In this document: positions 35,222 through 44,682 of the stretch, piece after piece
Layout of the letters: each line of letters opens with the position of its first letter
Numbering within the stretch: the first letter of the stretch is position 1
Assembly (NCBI RefSeq): GCF_006517275.1
Contig: NZ_CP041191.1
Location: 2,909,001 to 2,973,000 of the forward strand
Origin: Labrenzia sp. PHM005
GTDB taxonomy: Bacteria; Pseudomonadota; Alphaproteobacteria; Rhizobiales; Stappiaceae
DNA length: 64,000 nt
Direction of reading: 5' to 3'
Translations under genes and position numbers: made by a program
The notes under the pieces: model-generated
What the model was told of the DNA's origin: nothing
Databases searched by the model: none
What the model saw: the letters and a program-made list of their open reading frames with translations, nothing else

Positions 35222-35860
35222 ATGCTGCGCAAAGATCTTGGACAAATGAAGGTAATGGGGTTTGCCCGCTATCGGGCCAAGGACGAGGTGAACCCGGTAA
35301 ACCTCATTGGAGCCGCGCGACGATGGCAAACGGAATTCCTGGATAAACAACCTGGAATCGCAATGCATTGTTTTCTAGGAAATCTAACCGGTGAGTATGC
35401 CGATGCGATTTTGGCTACAGACGAAACCGCCTTTGCCGAAATGAGCGAGGCGCATATGCAAGCTGAGAGTTCCAGAGCGTTTATGGACCTTCTGGAGCCT
35501 GGCAGCATTCGTCTCTGCAGGAACATTCTGCAACAGCCGCTGGATGCCATTCCGGAAGGATTCTGCGCCATTGAATTCGGAACTTTCCAGGTCAAAGGAG
35601 CTAACGAGTTCAATGAGGGGGGCCTGAACGCGGCGGCCGCCCGGGTCAAGCAAGAGTATCTCTCAAGATTTCCAGAAAGCCGGGCACATAGGATCGGCAA
35701 GATCGACGGTGAAACCTATTCAGAAATCTGCTTTGTCGAGACAGCAGGAGCCGCGCGGGAGATCTGCGCCGGTTACGTCAATGACGATGCGTGTTTGCCG
35801 TTGTTGTCCATGTTTGATCCCGAAAGCGTCGATTTGGATTTTTGGCACGTTCTTGCCTGA
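35222..35860 (+). CDS. Unrecognised 212-aa protein, possibly two ABM-like domains
   Basis: I do not recognise a named family. The protein seems to have two similar halves, each like a small dimeric alpha-beta barrel: 'VMGFARYRAKDEVNPVNLIG' with 'MHCFLGNLTGEYADAILAT', and 'CAIEFGTFQVKGANEFNEGG' with 'RIGKIDGETYSEICFVETA'. Each half is followed by a helix. No signal peptide. It starts after gaaagga and is divergent from the WYL regulator. Proteins of this shape are often enzymes acting on small aromatic or reactive compounds, but this is only a structural guess. Confidence 0.7.
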   Translation: MLRKDLGQMKVMGFARYRAKDEVNPVNLIGAARRWQTEFLDKQPGIAMHCFLGNLTGEYADAILATDETAFAEMSEAHMQAESSRAFMDLLEPGSIRLCRNILQQPLDAIPEGFCAIEFGTFQVKGANEFNEGGLNAAAARVKQEYLSRFPESRAHRIGKIDGETYSEICFVETAGAAREICAGYVNDDACLPLLSMFDPESVDLDFWHVLA

Positions 35861-35874
35861 CGTAGCTGCAAACG

Positions 35875-36873
35875 TCAGTTGGAATAACCGCGGCCATCGG
35901 AGGCTCGGGCAAGCTGACGCCCCCGGATGGCCTCACGCCGGACCGTGTAGATTGATGCTGCGATCACAATGCCGGCGCCCAACAGCGTTTCCAGGCCAGG
36001 CCATTGGCTGAAGATCAGCGCCCCAAACATGGTGGCATAGAGTAGCCGCGTGTAGTCGAGGGAGGCAATTGCCGTTGCCTCCCCAGCTTGAAACGCTTTG
36101 ATGTTGGCCATTTGACCGCCCCATGAAAAAACGCCGACAGCAAGGAGAAGGCCCCATTGTTCCAGCGTAGGAGCTTGCCAGGTGAACCAGGCTGGCACCA
36201 ACATGATCAAGCCAACTCCAAGAGCTTGATAAGTCAGGATCGTGTTTGGCGGATCGGTGCGAGTCAAAATGCGGATGACAACCATCACCATGCCAGCGCA
36301 AGCGGCACTGCCAAGGGCCATCAGCGCATAGGGGTTGACCAGCCCTTCGCCGTCTGGCCGCAGCATCAGCAACACTCCGAGAAAGCCCACGATGGTGGCG
36401 CCCCAACGGTGTCTGCCGACTTCTTCCCCAAGGAACCAAATGGCAAGGATCGTGATAAAGAAGGTCTTGGAGAAGCTGATGGCCGTCGCGTCGGCAAGCG
36501 GCAGTTCAATGATCGCGGTGAACCCAAGCAGCATCGCTGTCGCAGCGAAGACGACACGGGTCAATTGCAGTCCTGGCCGTTTGGTCGATAGAGAATGGGG
36601 GAGGCCGGACAGAATCTTTGGCGCCACGATTACGAGCATAATAACCTGGCGAACAACAAGAATCTGAAAAACGGACAGGTCCTGGCCGATGAATTTGATC
36701 AGTGCCACCATGATAGAAAACAGGAATGCCGCGAGCAAGATCCAGAGCGCGCCAATCGTATTGGGGGGCAGCTGGCCGAGCTTATGAGTCAGATGGCTTT
36801 TAAGGCCGGTGGACGGCGAAGCGGTTGGCGTTACCGCCGGATCTGCCGGCGGTTTGCGGGAAGAGGTGTCCAT
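35875..36873 (-). CDS. DMT-superfamily (EamA) transporter
   Basis: A 332-residue membrane protein with ten predicted helices in two EamA repeats, preceded by a ~35-residue hydrophilic N-terminus. The first repeat contains 'LWILLAAFLFSIMVALIKFI' and ends with 'ELPLADATAISFSKTFFITI', a motif typical of the RhaT/YdcZ-like drug/metabolite exporters. Substrate unknown. A second EamA protein with the same 'LPDATAINFATPL' motif is encoded at 44683. Confidence 0.87.
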   Translation of the reverse strand: MDTSSRKPPADPAVTPTASPSTGLKSHLTHKLGQLPPNTIGALWILLAAFLFSIMVALIKFIGQDLSVFQILVVRQVIMLVIVAPKILSGLPHSLSTKRPGLQLTRVVFAATAMLLGFTAIIELPLADATAISFSKTFFITILAIWFLGEEVGRHRWGATIVGFLGVLLMLRPDGEGLVNPYALMALGSAACAGMVMVVIRILTRTDPPNTILTYQALGVGLIMLVPAWFTWQAPTLEQWGLLLAVGVFSWGGQMANIKAFQAGEATAIASLDYTRLLYATMFGALIFSQWPGLETLLGAGIVIAASIYTVRREAIRGRQLARASDGRGYSN

Positions 36874-37123
36874 GAGCAGTCCTGAAGCCGTCCGGATATG
36901 ACATGCCAGAAAAACTGGTGCGGAATTGTGCCCGGGCGATTTGTGAGTGTGCGTACAAATCTACCGCAAATCGTGCCGAAGGGAAGAGCCGGGCGCATTG
37001 AAATGAAAAAGTGCACTGGCCAGTTTAGTTTTGGCGCCTTATAGTGGTTCTAATCTGCCGGGAGCCATATCCCACGCTTCCAAAAACCCGGCCAATGATT
37101 TGTTCTACTGAAGGTCCCGTTTC

Positions 37124-39421
37124 ATGAACCAAATGGCTACTCCGAAATTCGGTGTTGGTGCCCCTTTGCGCCGCAAGGAAGATTTGCCGCTGATCACAGG
37201 GCAAGGAACCTATACGGGCGACTATCAGCCGGAAGGCTGTCTTCATGGGTATGTTGTCCGCTCAGCGATGGCGCATGCAAAAATCTCTGTAGACAACGCC
37301 GATGACGTGCGGGCGTTGGAGGGCGTACGTTTGGTCCTCACAGGGGCGGATGTTGCTGGCAAGGCGATGCCGACTCAGGCCCTTTTGAAGCAGATCGATG
37401 GCACAGACTTCAATTTGCCGGTGCAAGAGCTCTTGTGCACAGACACGGTTCGGTATGTTGGTGATGCAATTGCATTTATCGTCGCAGACAGCGTCAGCGC
37501 AGCTCGTGATGCGGCTGAAATGCTGGAAATCGACTACGACCCTCTGGATGTTGTGGTCGAGATGGAAGATGCGTTGGCAGACGATGCTGTAAAAGTCTGG
37601 CCGGAGTTCGGCACCAACATCGCTTTCACCTTTGGCCATGGCGACCAAGACAAGACCGAGGCAGCCTTTGCCACGGCAGCCAAGACGGTTTCAATTGATG
37701 TCGTCAACAATCGGATCGTTGCCAACTACATGGAACTGCGTGGCTGTGTTGCCGAATTTGACTCAGCCAGTGAGCGCTTCAAGGTAACTCTTGGCACCCA
37801 GGGCGGCCATGGAATGCGCAATACGCTGTGCGGCATTCTTGGTCTGGAGCAGGATAAGGTGCAGGTCATAACGCCGGAGGTCGGCGGCGGTTTTGGCACC
37901 AAGATGTTCTGCTACCGCGAATATCCGCTGTCGATGATTGCCGCCCAAACATTGAACCGTCCGGTGCGCTGGGCCGGGGAGCGGACGGAACACTTCGTCA
38001 CCGACGCGCATGGCCGGGACAATCTTACCCGCGGCGAGTTGGCGTTGGACGCGGACAACAAGATCCTCGGATTGCGGGTCGATGTGAAAGCTGCGATGGG
38101 CGCCTATTTGCACCAGTTTGCGCCGTTTATCCCTTGGGTCGGAACGACCATGTCGTCCGGGCTTTATGATATCCCAGCCGTTTTTGCGAAGGTGGAAGGC
38201 GTTTACAGTCACACGGTTCCGACAGATGCCTTCCGCGGTGCTGGCCGTCCTGAAGCGGCCTACCTGATCGAGCGTTTGATCGACAAGGCGGGTGAGGAAA
38301 CCGGTCTCGGGCCCGTTGAATTCCGCAAGCTGAATTTCATCAAACAAGAGCAGCTGCCCTACACCACACAAACGGGCCGCATGTACGACACGGGCGATTA
38401 TGCGGGGCATCTGGACAAGGCGCTGGAAACCTCAGATTGGGCCGGCTTCAAGGCCCGTCAGGCGGCGAGCGCCTCAAGCGGCAAATACCGGGGCTTCGGC
38501 ATTTGCTCCTATATCGAGGCCTGCGCCTTCCCGGGTGGGGAAGAGGCGACTGTGGAACTGAGTCCGGAAGGCAATCTCACTCTGCTTATCGGCACCCAGA
38601 CCAATGGCCAGGGGCACGCGACAGCCTACAGCCAGGTGGTTGCGGAGAAATTCGGCGTTAGCATCGAAGATATCGAGGTCATCCAGGGCGACACGGACCG
38701 GGTTCGCAAGGGCGGGGGCACGGGAGGATCCCGGTCCATTCCGCTTGGTCTGCCGTCCGTGCGCGATGCCAGCGTTTCGCTGGTCAACAAGGTCAAGGAG
38801 TTGGCCGCCGACCGTTTGGAAGCGGGTATCGAAGATCTGGAACTCGACAGCGGTATGGTCCGGGTTGTTGGCACAGACCAGCAGGTGAGCCTGGCCGAAA
38901 TCGCAGCTGGGGCAGAGGAAAACCTGTCGGCCCGCGAAGAAGTCAAGCAGGCGGAAGCAACCTATCCGAACGGCACGCACATCTGCGAGCTGGAAGTCGA
39001 TCCCGACACCGGAGATATCTCAATCGAGACCTACGTCATCGTGGATGACTTCGGGGTGACCGTGAACCCGCTGCTCTTGGCCGGACAGGTGCATGGCGGA
39101 GCTGCGTCGGCGATCAGTCAGGCTTTGTGTGAACACACGGTCTTTGATGAAGATGGCCAGCTTCTGACAGCCTCACTTCTGGACTACCGGTTGCTCCGGG
39201 CTGCGGATTTGCCGGAAATCGATTTTCAGACACGGAACATTCCGTCGACCACCAATGCGATGGGCATCAAGGGCGCTGGCGAAGCCGGCACCATTGGCGG
39301 CTGCGCGGCAGTGATGAACGCGATCCAGAATGCGCTGAAGGACGGCGCTGGCGTTGAGAAACTTCTCGACATGCCAGCAACGCCGCAGCGGGTCTGGGAG
39401 GCAATCCAATCAGGGAAGTAG
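37124..39421 (+). CDS. Molybdenum hydroxylase large subunit (xanthine dehydrogenase / CoxL form-II-like), orphan
   Basis: A 765-residue Mo-binding subunit. N-terminal 'GAPLRRKEDLPLITGQGTYT', Mo-cofactor motifs 'PEVGGGFGTKMFCYREYPLS' and 'PTDAFRGAGRPEAAYLIERL', 'GTQTNGQGHATAYSQVVAEK', and the catalytic Glu in 'IKGAGEAGTIGGCAAVMNAI'. The loop 'AFRGAGR' is of the form-II CoxL-like type (true CO dehydrogenases have a Cys in that loop), so CO oxidation is unlikely. The FAD (medium) and 2Fe-2S (small) subunits are not adjacent. Substrate unknown. Confidence 0.9.
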   Translation: MNQMATPKFGVGAPLRRKEDLPLITGQGTYTGDYQPEGCLHGYVVRSAMAHAKISVDNADDVRALEGVRLVLTGADVAGKAMPTQALLKQIDGTDFNLPVQELLCTDTVRYVGDAIAFIVADSVSAARDAAEMLEIDYDPLDVVVEMEDALADDAVKVWPEFGTNIAFTFGHGDQDKTEAAFATAAKTVSIDVVNNRIVANYMELRGCVAEFDSASERFKVTLGTQGGHGMRNTLCGILGLEQDKVQVITPEVGGGFGTKMFCYREYPLSMIAAQTLNRPVRWAGERTEHFVTDAHGRDNLTRGELALDADNKILGLRVDVKAAMGAYLHQFAPFIPWVGTTMSSGLYDIPAVFAKVEGVYSHTVPTDAFRGAGRPEAAYLIERLIDKAGEETGLGPVEFRKLNFIKQEQLPYTTQTGRMYDTGDYAGHLDKALETSDWAGFKARQAASASSGKYRGFGICSYIEACAFPGGEEATVELSPEGNLTLLIGTQTNGQGHATAYSQVVAEKFGVSIEDIEVIQGDTDRVRKGGGTGGSRSIPLGLPSVRDASVSLVNKVKELAADRLEAGIEDLELDSGMVRVVGTDQQVSLAEIAAGAEENLSAREEVKQAEATYPNGTHICELEVDPDTGDISIETYVIVDDFGVTVNPLLLAGQVHGGAASAISQALCEHTVFDEDGQLLTASLLDYRLLRAADLPEIDFQTRNIPSTTNAMGIKGAGEAGTIGGCAAVMNAIQNALKDGAGVEKLLDMPATPQRVWEAIQSGK

Positions 39422-39795
39422 TCTTCCTGGTACTCAAAAGAAAAAGCGCCGGAGAACGTCCGGCGTTTTAAAAAAGGTTGGTACTGGATTGACTATCCGA
39501 GGCCAGAGATTCAGCTGGTTTCGAAGGTTTAAGATGGGCGAGGAGCCTACATTCTCTGCACATTGCGCAAAGGTCCGCGCCGCTGACATTGGAGACATTC
39601 GAGTCTTCGCGTTTCCAAAGCAAAAGCTGACATATTAAGCTTGTCGCAACAACGGCAGCGCTCAAAAAGGGCGGGTTAGGCGTTAATGACCCGAAGCTTC
39701 AGCAGTTGTTTCCGGTTCGACAACTGTGCCGCGTGACGTTGTAATAAGGAAATATTGCGTCCGGGAGGCAATAACTCGGCCCAGTCTTGACGGAG
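39422..39795. other. Intergenic region between the Mo-hydroxylase and cyclase genes
   Basis: 374 bp. Apart from the terminator at 39444-39469 I see no gene and no clear repeat. The right end probably holds the promoter of the cyclase gene. Confidence 0.5.
39444..39469 (+). terminator. Terminator after the Mo-hydroxylase gene
   Basis: CGCCGGA, loop GAACG, TCCGGCG, with A-rich sequence before and TTTT after. It begins about 22 bp behind the stop codon. Confidence 0.85.
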
Positions 39796-40989
39796 ATGCG
39801 GCGGTTGAAGATGCTTTCGGGAAACTGGACAGATGTAAACGTCATGACCAACACCGACGACAGCGGAACGTTGGGTGTCGGCTTCAAGCCGGCACCCGTT
39901 CCAGATAATGAGGCAGACCGCACGCGTGAAGTTAACATGCTCGGATTGACCGAGGTTAACCGCAAGGATCCAAACCTCAACGACATCATCCGACTCGCCT
40001 GTGCCATCGCTGACTCACCGATTGCAATGGTCAACATCTTGGACCGACCGGATCAACACACTTTGCGATCGTGTGGACTACCGCAGGCGGCTCCAACGTC
40101 GGAACCGATCAAAAATCTCATTTGCCAGTTCGTTCTCGCGCACGGTGATGTCCTGATTATTGAAGACATGCGCACAGATGAAAGGACCAGAAATCATCCA
40201 TTTGTTGATCCGCCGACGTCCATGCGTTTTTATGCCGGTGCTCCGCTGGTCAGCCCCAGTGGCTACATTGTGGGCACGCTTTGCGTCATGGCGCCGGAGC
40301 CGAAAACTCTGGATCAGCGTTCTGTCGATTCGATGCGCCGGCTGGCCGACCTGGCCATTCGCCTCCTTCTGCAGGGCGGACCTTCAAACGGCAGCGGCAA
40401 TGCGGTGACGCAGGCAATAGAGAAGACACCCGTGCGCGGTCAATTCCATTCGCAAACAAGCATCCTGTTCACCGATTTTGCCGGTTTCACACGCCATACT
40501 GAAGCACTTGAACCCGCCGTTCTCTTGGAAACTCTCGCCCGCTATTTCGGCGCCTTCGACAAGATATGTAAGCGCTTCGATCTCACTCGGATCAAAACCA
40601 TTGGGGACTCGTATATGGCCGCCGCGGGTATCCCAATGGCCAATGCTGATCATGCACGCAACGCCGTCGCCGCGGGCTTGGCGATCCGGGATTACATTGC
40701 AGCAGAAAACAGCGCGCGTATCGCCTTGGGGGAGCCGGCTTGGGAAGTCCGCATTGGCGTGCATTCTGGTCCAGCTATCGCCGGTAGTCTTGGCGAACAC
40801 GGCATCGATGTTTGGGGTGACACCGTCAATGTTGCTTCCCGTCTGGAAGGCGCTGGGGACGTCGGTCGTGTCAATGTATCTGAAGCAACATTGACCTTGC
40901 TCGGGAGCGCGATAACCGAAGAGCGTGGGACCCTGCCGGTGAAGAATAAGGCGTCTCTACGTATGTTTTTCGTCGATCAGCTGAATTGA
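39796..40989 (+). CDS. Adenylate cyclase (class III) with N-terminal GAF domain
   Basis: About 397 residues. GAF domain ~45-190 ('NDIIRLACAIADSPIAMVNI', 'MRFYAGAPLVSPSGYIVGTL') and class III cyclase domain ~215-395. Metal Asp residues in 'ILFTDFAGFTRHTEALEPAV' and 'IKTIGDSYMAAAG', the adenine-type Lys in 'RIKTIGD', the Asp of 'DVWGDTVNVASRLEGAG' and the transition-state Asn/Arg are present, so it should make cAMP. No membrane segment, hence cytosolic. The start is uncertain: ATGs at 39796, 39811 and 39844 are all possible and none has a strong SD. Confidence 0.88.
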   Translation: MRRLKMLSGNWTDVNVMTNTDDSGTLGVGFKPAPVPDNEADRTREVNMLGLTEVNRKDPNLNDIIRLACAIADSPIAMVNILDRPDQHTLRSCGLPQAAPTSEPIKNLICQFVLAHGDVLIIEDMRTDERTRNHPFVDPPTSMRFYAGAPLVSPSGYIVGTLCVMAPEPKTLDQRSVDSMRRLADLAIRLLLQGGPSNGSGNAVTQAIEKTPVRGQFHSQTSILFTDFAGFTRHTEALEPAVLLETLARYFGAFDKICKRFDLTRIKTIGDSYMAAAGIPMANADHARNAVAAGLAIRDYIAAENSARIALGEPAWEVRIGVHSGPAIAGSLGEHGIDVWGDTVNVASRLEGAGDVGRVNVSEATLTLLGSAITEERGTLPVKNKASLRMFFVDQLN

Positions 40990-41150
40990 TCCCTGGATAA
41001 CCTTAAGCCGGATGGAGGTTTTCTTTTTTTGGGGGGGGCGGCAAATTCAAGCAATTGCATTGGTGGCGGATTCAAGAAAAGTCATAGGTAGACAGTTACT
41101 TTCAAACCGTAAGGGAATTTGACAATTGCGTAGCCTCTTGCCGGTCCTCT

Positions 41151-42998
41151 ATGACCCTAACGATGCAAGACAATCCCCTAATTCCATCGCAGATACTAGA
41201 CCAAATTACAGACAAAACCTGTGAGGGGCTCGCGCTTGCATTGGCGTCTGATGACGATGGCGCTGTCATGTATCTGCAGTGGTGCAACAAAGCTTTCACT
41301 AAGATAACCGGATATCAGGCCAAGGAAGTCATCGGAAAACGCGGAACCATTTTGATTGGTTCAAGCATGGATCAAGGCAGCCATCTGATCATCATCGAAA
41401 AACTGATGAACTGGGAACAGTTTTCGCTGAAAACCCAGAACAACCGGAAAAATGGCGAGCAATACTGGCAAAAGATGAGCTGGACTCCATTGTTAGACAT
41501 GGCAACTGGAAACAGGTGGTGGCTCTGCTCCCTTATCGAATTAGAGAACCGGCCTGATCTGCAGGCAGAAGGAAAAGTGCCTGGCTTGCAGCGTGCCGAC
41601 CGGGACTTGTTGACCGGATATGTAGAAAAAATCGAGCGGCTGGAAAAAGAGAACAAACGCCTTCACGAGCTGGCGAAGGTAGTTGCAAAGGAATCCAAAG
41701 AAGATTCTTTGACCGGTTTGTCTAACCGGCGCCATTTTGAAGTCGAATTGAAATCCTGGATCCAAGATCTTCAAAAAACGGGAAGAGATTTCGCGGTCTT
41801 TTATGTGGACTTGGATCGCTTTAAGTCTGTTAACGACACACTCGGTCATGACGCGGGAGATCGATTACTCATCTCAGTTGCAAACATGTTGCGCCGGTTG
41901 ACGAGCGAAGCCGACTTGATCGCACGAATAGGTGGAGATGAATTTGTCATACTGCGCCCTCTTGGATCTAGCGCATTGGATATCAGCAGCCTGGCTGATG
42001 CCATCGTGCAGGAGATGCACGCGCCTTTTGCATTTGAGGGCAAATCGACGTTTTGCAGCGCAAGCGTCGGTGTGGCCATCGCAAATGCACAGATGGAAAT
42101 TCCGGAACAAGTGGTCTCAGATGCGGATATGGCGCTCTATCATGCCAAATCCAACGGCAGAGGTCGGTGGTCGTTCTTTACCGAAGAGATGCATGCCGAG
42201 GCAATCACGACAAAGCGGCTTGTCTCAGACCTTCTGATTGCTTGTGAGAAACGTGAGTTTATCCCTCATTTTCAGCCTGTCATTGACGCTGCTACTGGCA
42301 AGATTGCTGGCGCTGAAGTTTTGGCTAGATGGGTGCATCCGACAATGGGGCTGCTTTCACCAGCCTCGTTTCTAGAGACGGCTACAGCGATGGGGATCTT
42401 GAAGCGGATAGATGAGATAATTTTCAGTTATCTTCCTGATGCTTTAGCGCTTTTTGACAGCGCTGGTGTCGATGTTCCCCGACTTTCGACAAACGCCTCT
42501 GCGGGGCGGCTCGCAGACCCGAGCCTCATTCACGACATCAGGCGATCAGGCGTCGATCCGAAAAGACTGATCATCGAAATACTGGAGTCAGTCTATCTGG
42601 AACGGATTGGTGATGTGGTGCATTGGACACTTGGCGAACTTAAGGAAATGGGCGTCGCCATTGCACTTGATGACTTTGGCACGGGGCACGCGTCCGTACA
42701 GGGGCTGTTGAAAATCAACCCGACTGTTTTGAAGATCGATCGTCAATTCATCCTACCGATCGTTGACGACGCGACCGCCCGCGCACTGGTGACTTCGATC
42801 ATCGGGATTGGAAAGAGCCTTGGCATGAAGATTGTCGCTGAGGGTGTGGAGACAGAAGACCACGCTCTGTTTGCAACAGAAATGGGCTGTGATTTTCTGC
42901 AGGGGTTTTATTTCGGAAGGCCCATGTCCTCAAAAGATCTGCATCTAAAGCTGACTGAAAACAATGGTGTATTTTGGTCGGGACATGCGCTGAGATAA
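41151..42998 (+). CDS. PAS-GGDEF-EAL c-di-GMP turnover protein
   Basis: 615 residues. A PAS/LOV-like domain at ~20-130 ('WCNKAFTKITGYQAKEVIGK', 'KNGEQYWQKMSWTPLLD'), a coiled coil at ~155-180, GGDEF at ~185-345 with intact 'GGDEF' (261-265), and EAL at ~355-600 with 'EVL' (389-391), 'DDFGTGHASVQG' (507-518) and 'AEGVE'. Both catalytic centres look usable. There is no RxxD inhibitory site five residues before GGDEF. The PAS core lacks the flavin-binding Cys motif of LOV (GxNCRFLQ), so it is a general sensor. Two in-frame ATGs, 41151 and 41163, are possible. Confidence 0.92.
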   Translation: MTLTMQDNPLIPSQILDQITDKTCEGLALALASDDDGAVMYLQWCNKAFTKITGYQAKEVIGKRGTILIGSSMDQGSHLIIIEKLMNWEQFSLKTQNNRKNGEQYWQKMSWTPLLDMATGNRWWLCSLIELENRPDLQAEGKVPGLQRADRDLLTGYVEKIERLEKENKRLHELAKVVAKESKEDSLTGLSNRRHFEVELKSWIQDLQKTGRDFAVFYVDLDRFKSVNDTLGHDAGDRLLISVANMLRRLTSEADLIARIGGDEFVILRPLGSSALDISSLADAIVQEMHAPFAFEGKSTFCSASVGVAIANAQMEIPEQVVSDADMALYHAKSNGRGRWSFFTEEMHAEAITTKRLVSDLLIACEKREFIPHFQPVIDAATGKIAGAEVLARWVHPTMGLLSPASFLETATAMGILKRIDEIIFSYLPDALALFDSAGVDVPRLSTNASAGRLADPSLIHDIRRSGVDPKRLIIEILESVYLERIGDVVHWTLGELKEMGVAIALDDFGTGHASVQGLLKINPTVLKIDRQFILPIVDDATARALVTSIIGIGKSLGMKIVAEGVETEDHALFATEMGCDFLQGFYFGRPMSSKDLHLKLTENNGVFWSGHALR

Positions 42999-43224
42999 TC
43001 TAAGTAAACCCGGATCAAACCGTGTTCTGAACGCGTTCCGCTTTAGGACTGCGTCAGAAGGATAGAGCTTCCAACACAGCTAATTTAATGGTCCACGGCA
43101 GGCTTGCCGCCTGAGCTTGATGAAAAACTCCAATCTGCGGTTTTTATTCTGCGCTGCGCCGGCCTTGAGCCGGTGCCAAGTCCATCTAAATGTGATTTTC
43201 CAATGAGTTAGCTTTGACGGGGAT

Positions 43225-43252
43225 CCCGGATCGCAGCTTTGCTGCGTCCGGG
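43225..43252. repeat. Palindromic intergenic element CCCGGA..CGCAGC-TTT-GCTGCG..CCGGG
   Basis: A near-perfect hairpin with 'cccggatcgcagc' and 'gctgcgtccggg' arms. It resembles the element at 45730-45750 in its CCCGGA/TCCGGG ends. Such short palindromes near gene ends are commonly genome-wide repeats. Copy number cannot be judged from this window. Confidence 0.5.
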
Positions 43253-43286
43253 AAAGCCTGTAAGTGGGATTGTCAGCAGTCTGAAA

Positions 43287-43313
43287 CGCCGGAGATTTTC
43301 CGGCGCTTTTTTT
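43287..43313 (+). terminator. Terminator hairpin upstream of the sbmA-like gene end
   Basis: CGCCGGA (43287-43293), loop GATTT, TCCGGCG (43299-43305), then c and seven T. It reads on the plus strand, 289 bp behind the GGDEF-EAL gene, abutting the end of the minus-strand sbmA-like gene. Confidence 0.7.
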
Positions 43314-43314
43314 G

Positions 43315-44328
43315 TCACTCAGCAGGTAATGGTTGGGGGACACCGCCGCTGCGTTCAAATTCCCAGATGTTTTCTTCAAATGCTCTGAGGCGTTTGTAAA
43401 CGGAAATCAGTTCGACGATCGTCGGCCAAGCATGAACCAAATACTGGAACGAGCTTTCCACTCGGTCAAAGGCGCGGGTGATCTGAGACATCAGGCCGAA
43501 AGTGATTGCGCCGCTCAAGATTGTCGGGCCGAGCGCCACAAGCGGTACCAAGACAGTGACCTGAAGATAGGTCCACTTGGCAACATCGAAGTACATGTAA
43601 TGGAAGAACAGCCGAAAATAGTTTTTCCGCACATGTCCGAACAACTCCACGACGGACGGTGGAGTGGCCCGGTTGTCGTCGTCCTCGCCGTAGACGAGCT
43701 CCTTCCGGTAGGCGGCTTCAACTTTCTGATTGTTGAATTCCAGGCCTGGAAGTTTGAAACCAACCAGGGCCAGAAGCACGGTGCCGGAAGCCGCTGACAG
43801 GATCGCGATGTAAACCAAAGAATGGTCAACAGCGCCGATCCAGGGCAGCTCGGTAATGTTCTTGGAGAGGCCCCAGAGAAGCGGAAGGAAAGCAACCAGG
43901 GTCATCATTGAACGCATCAGGGAGACGCCAAGGCCTTCCATAATCCGGGCAAAACGCATGGTATCTTCCTGAACACGTTGCGAGGCGCCCTCGATGTGCC
44001 GGACCACGTTCCAGTGTGCCATGTAGTAGTTGTTCATGGCAGTCCGCCAACGGAAGACAAAGTGTTTGATGAAAAATTCCAGGAGCACAACGATAACGAT
44101 GTAGACACTGACGATTTTGAGGAAAACTAAAAGTTCACCCCAATATAGACTTTCTTCGACGGAACCTGGGGTGGTGAGCGCCTTTTGCACCAGATCGTAA
44201 AACGAACCGAACCATTCATTTAGCTGAACATCCACTTGAACCTTGTACCAAGTGACGCTCAGAATGATGACCGAGCCGACCCAGGCCCACAAAAGCCATT
44301 GGCGGTTCATAAAAAACGATCGGAACAT
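43315..44328 (-). CDS. SbmA/BacA-family peptide transporter, short N-terminus
   Basis: A 337-residue inner-membrane protein closely matching E. coli SbmA as I recall it: 'KHFVFRWRTAMNNYYMAHWN', 'IEGASQRVQEDTMRFARI', 'LPGLEFNNQKVEAAYRKELV' and 'VRKNYFRLFFHYMYFDVAKW'. SbmA/BacA imports proline-rich and NCR-type antimicrobial peptides, using the proton gradient. It begins 'MFRSFF', like SbmA, but then goes straight to the second helix region ('WLLWAWVGSVIILSVTWYKV'), missing about 70 residues with the first membrane segment. No sign of that segment lies upstream. Standalone gene. Confidence 0.88.
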   Translation of the reverse strand: MFRSFFMNRQWLLWAWVGSVIILSVTWYKVQVDVQLNEWFGSFYDLVQKALTTPGSVEESLYWGELLVFLKIVSVYIVIVVLLEFFIKHFVFRWRTAMNNYYMAHWNVVRHIEGASQRVQEDTMRFARIMEGLGVSLMRSMMTLVAFLPLLWGLSKNITELPWIGAVDHSLVYIAILSAASGTVLLALVGFKLPGLEFNNQKVEAAYRKELVYGEDDDNRATPPSVVELFGHVRKNYFRLFFHYMYFDVAKWTYLQVTVLVPLVALGPTILSGAITFGLMSQITRAFDRVESSFQYLVHAWPTIVELISVYKRLRAFEENIWEFERSGGVPQPLPAE

Positions 44329-44682
44329 GGGGCTACGCCTTTCGATTCGGAATTTTTTGGGATTATAGGGGCGTCAGATGGCGGGATAAGACGTTGCGGC
44401 ACATTTAAGCCGGTTGTGAAGAGAATTTACCCCAAAACTCTTTGTTATCGTCCGGCGTGTGGATTGCTCTGGCGGGCCGCGAAGCTTGGCGATTGCAAAT
44501 TAGGTCTCGTAGACCGATACTCTAGGTCCATTCCCAAAGCGATTTGCGCAAACTGATGCGACTCAACACGCGGGCCCTGCTAGAATTTCCCACCTGCGCA
44601 AATTGTTCTGCTGTTCACGTAATTTCTAGTGCTGGTGCATTCCGTGAGCCTCTGATTTTGTGCCGGCCACTGGATTTATCGA
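44329..44682. other. Divergent intergenic region, sbmA-like gene and DMT transporter
   Basis: 354 bp between divergent genes, presumably two promoters. I see no gene, strong hairpin or repeat in it. Confidence 0.5.

Larger units (their letters stand above)
42999..43314. other. Intergenic region between the GGDEF-EAL and sbmA-like genes
   Basis: 316 bp, no gene. It contains a palindromic element of repeat type (43225-43252) and a plus-strand terminator-like hairpin (43287-43313). The segment 43110-43190 has some weaker hairpins I cannot name. Confidence 0.55.

Noticed and set aside
37124..39421. Carbon monoxide dehydrogenase CoxL (form I)
   Set aside because: The active-site loop reads 'AFRGAGR' instead of the Cys-containing form-I loop, and coxM and coxS are absent.
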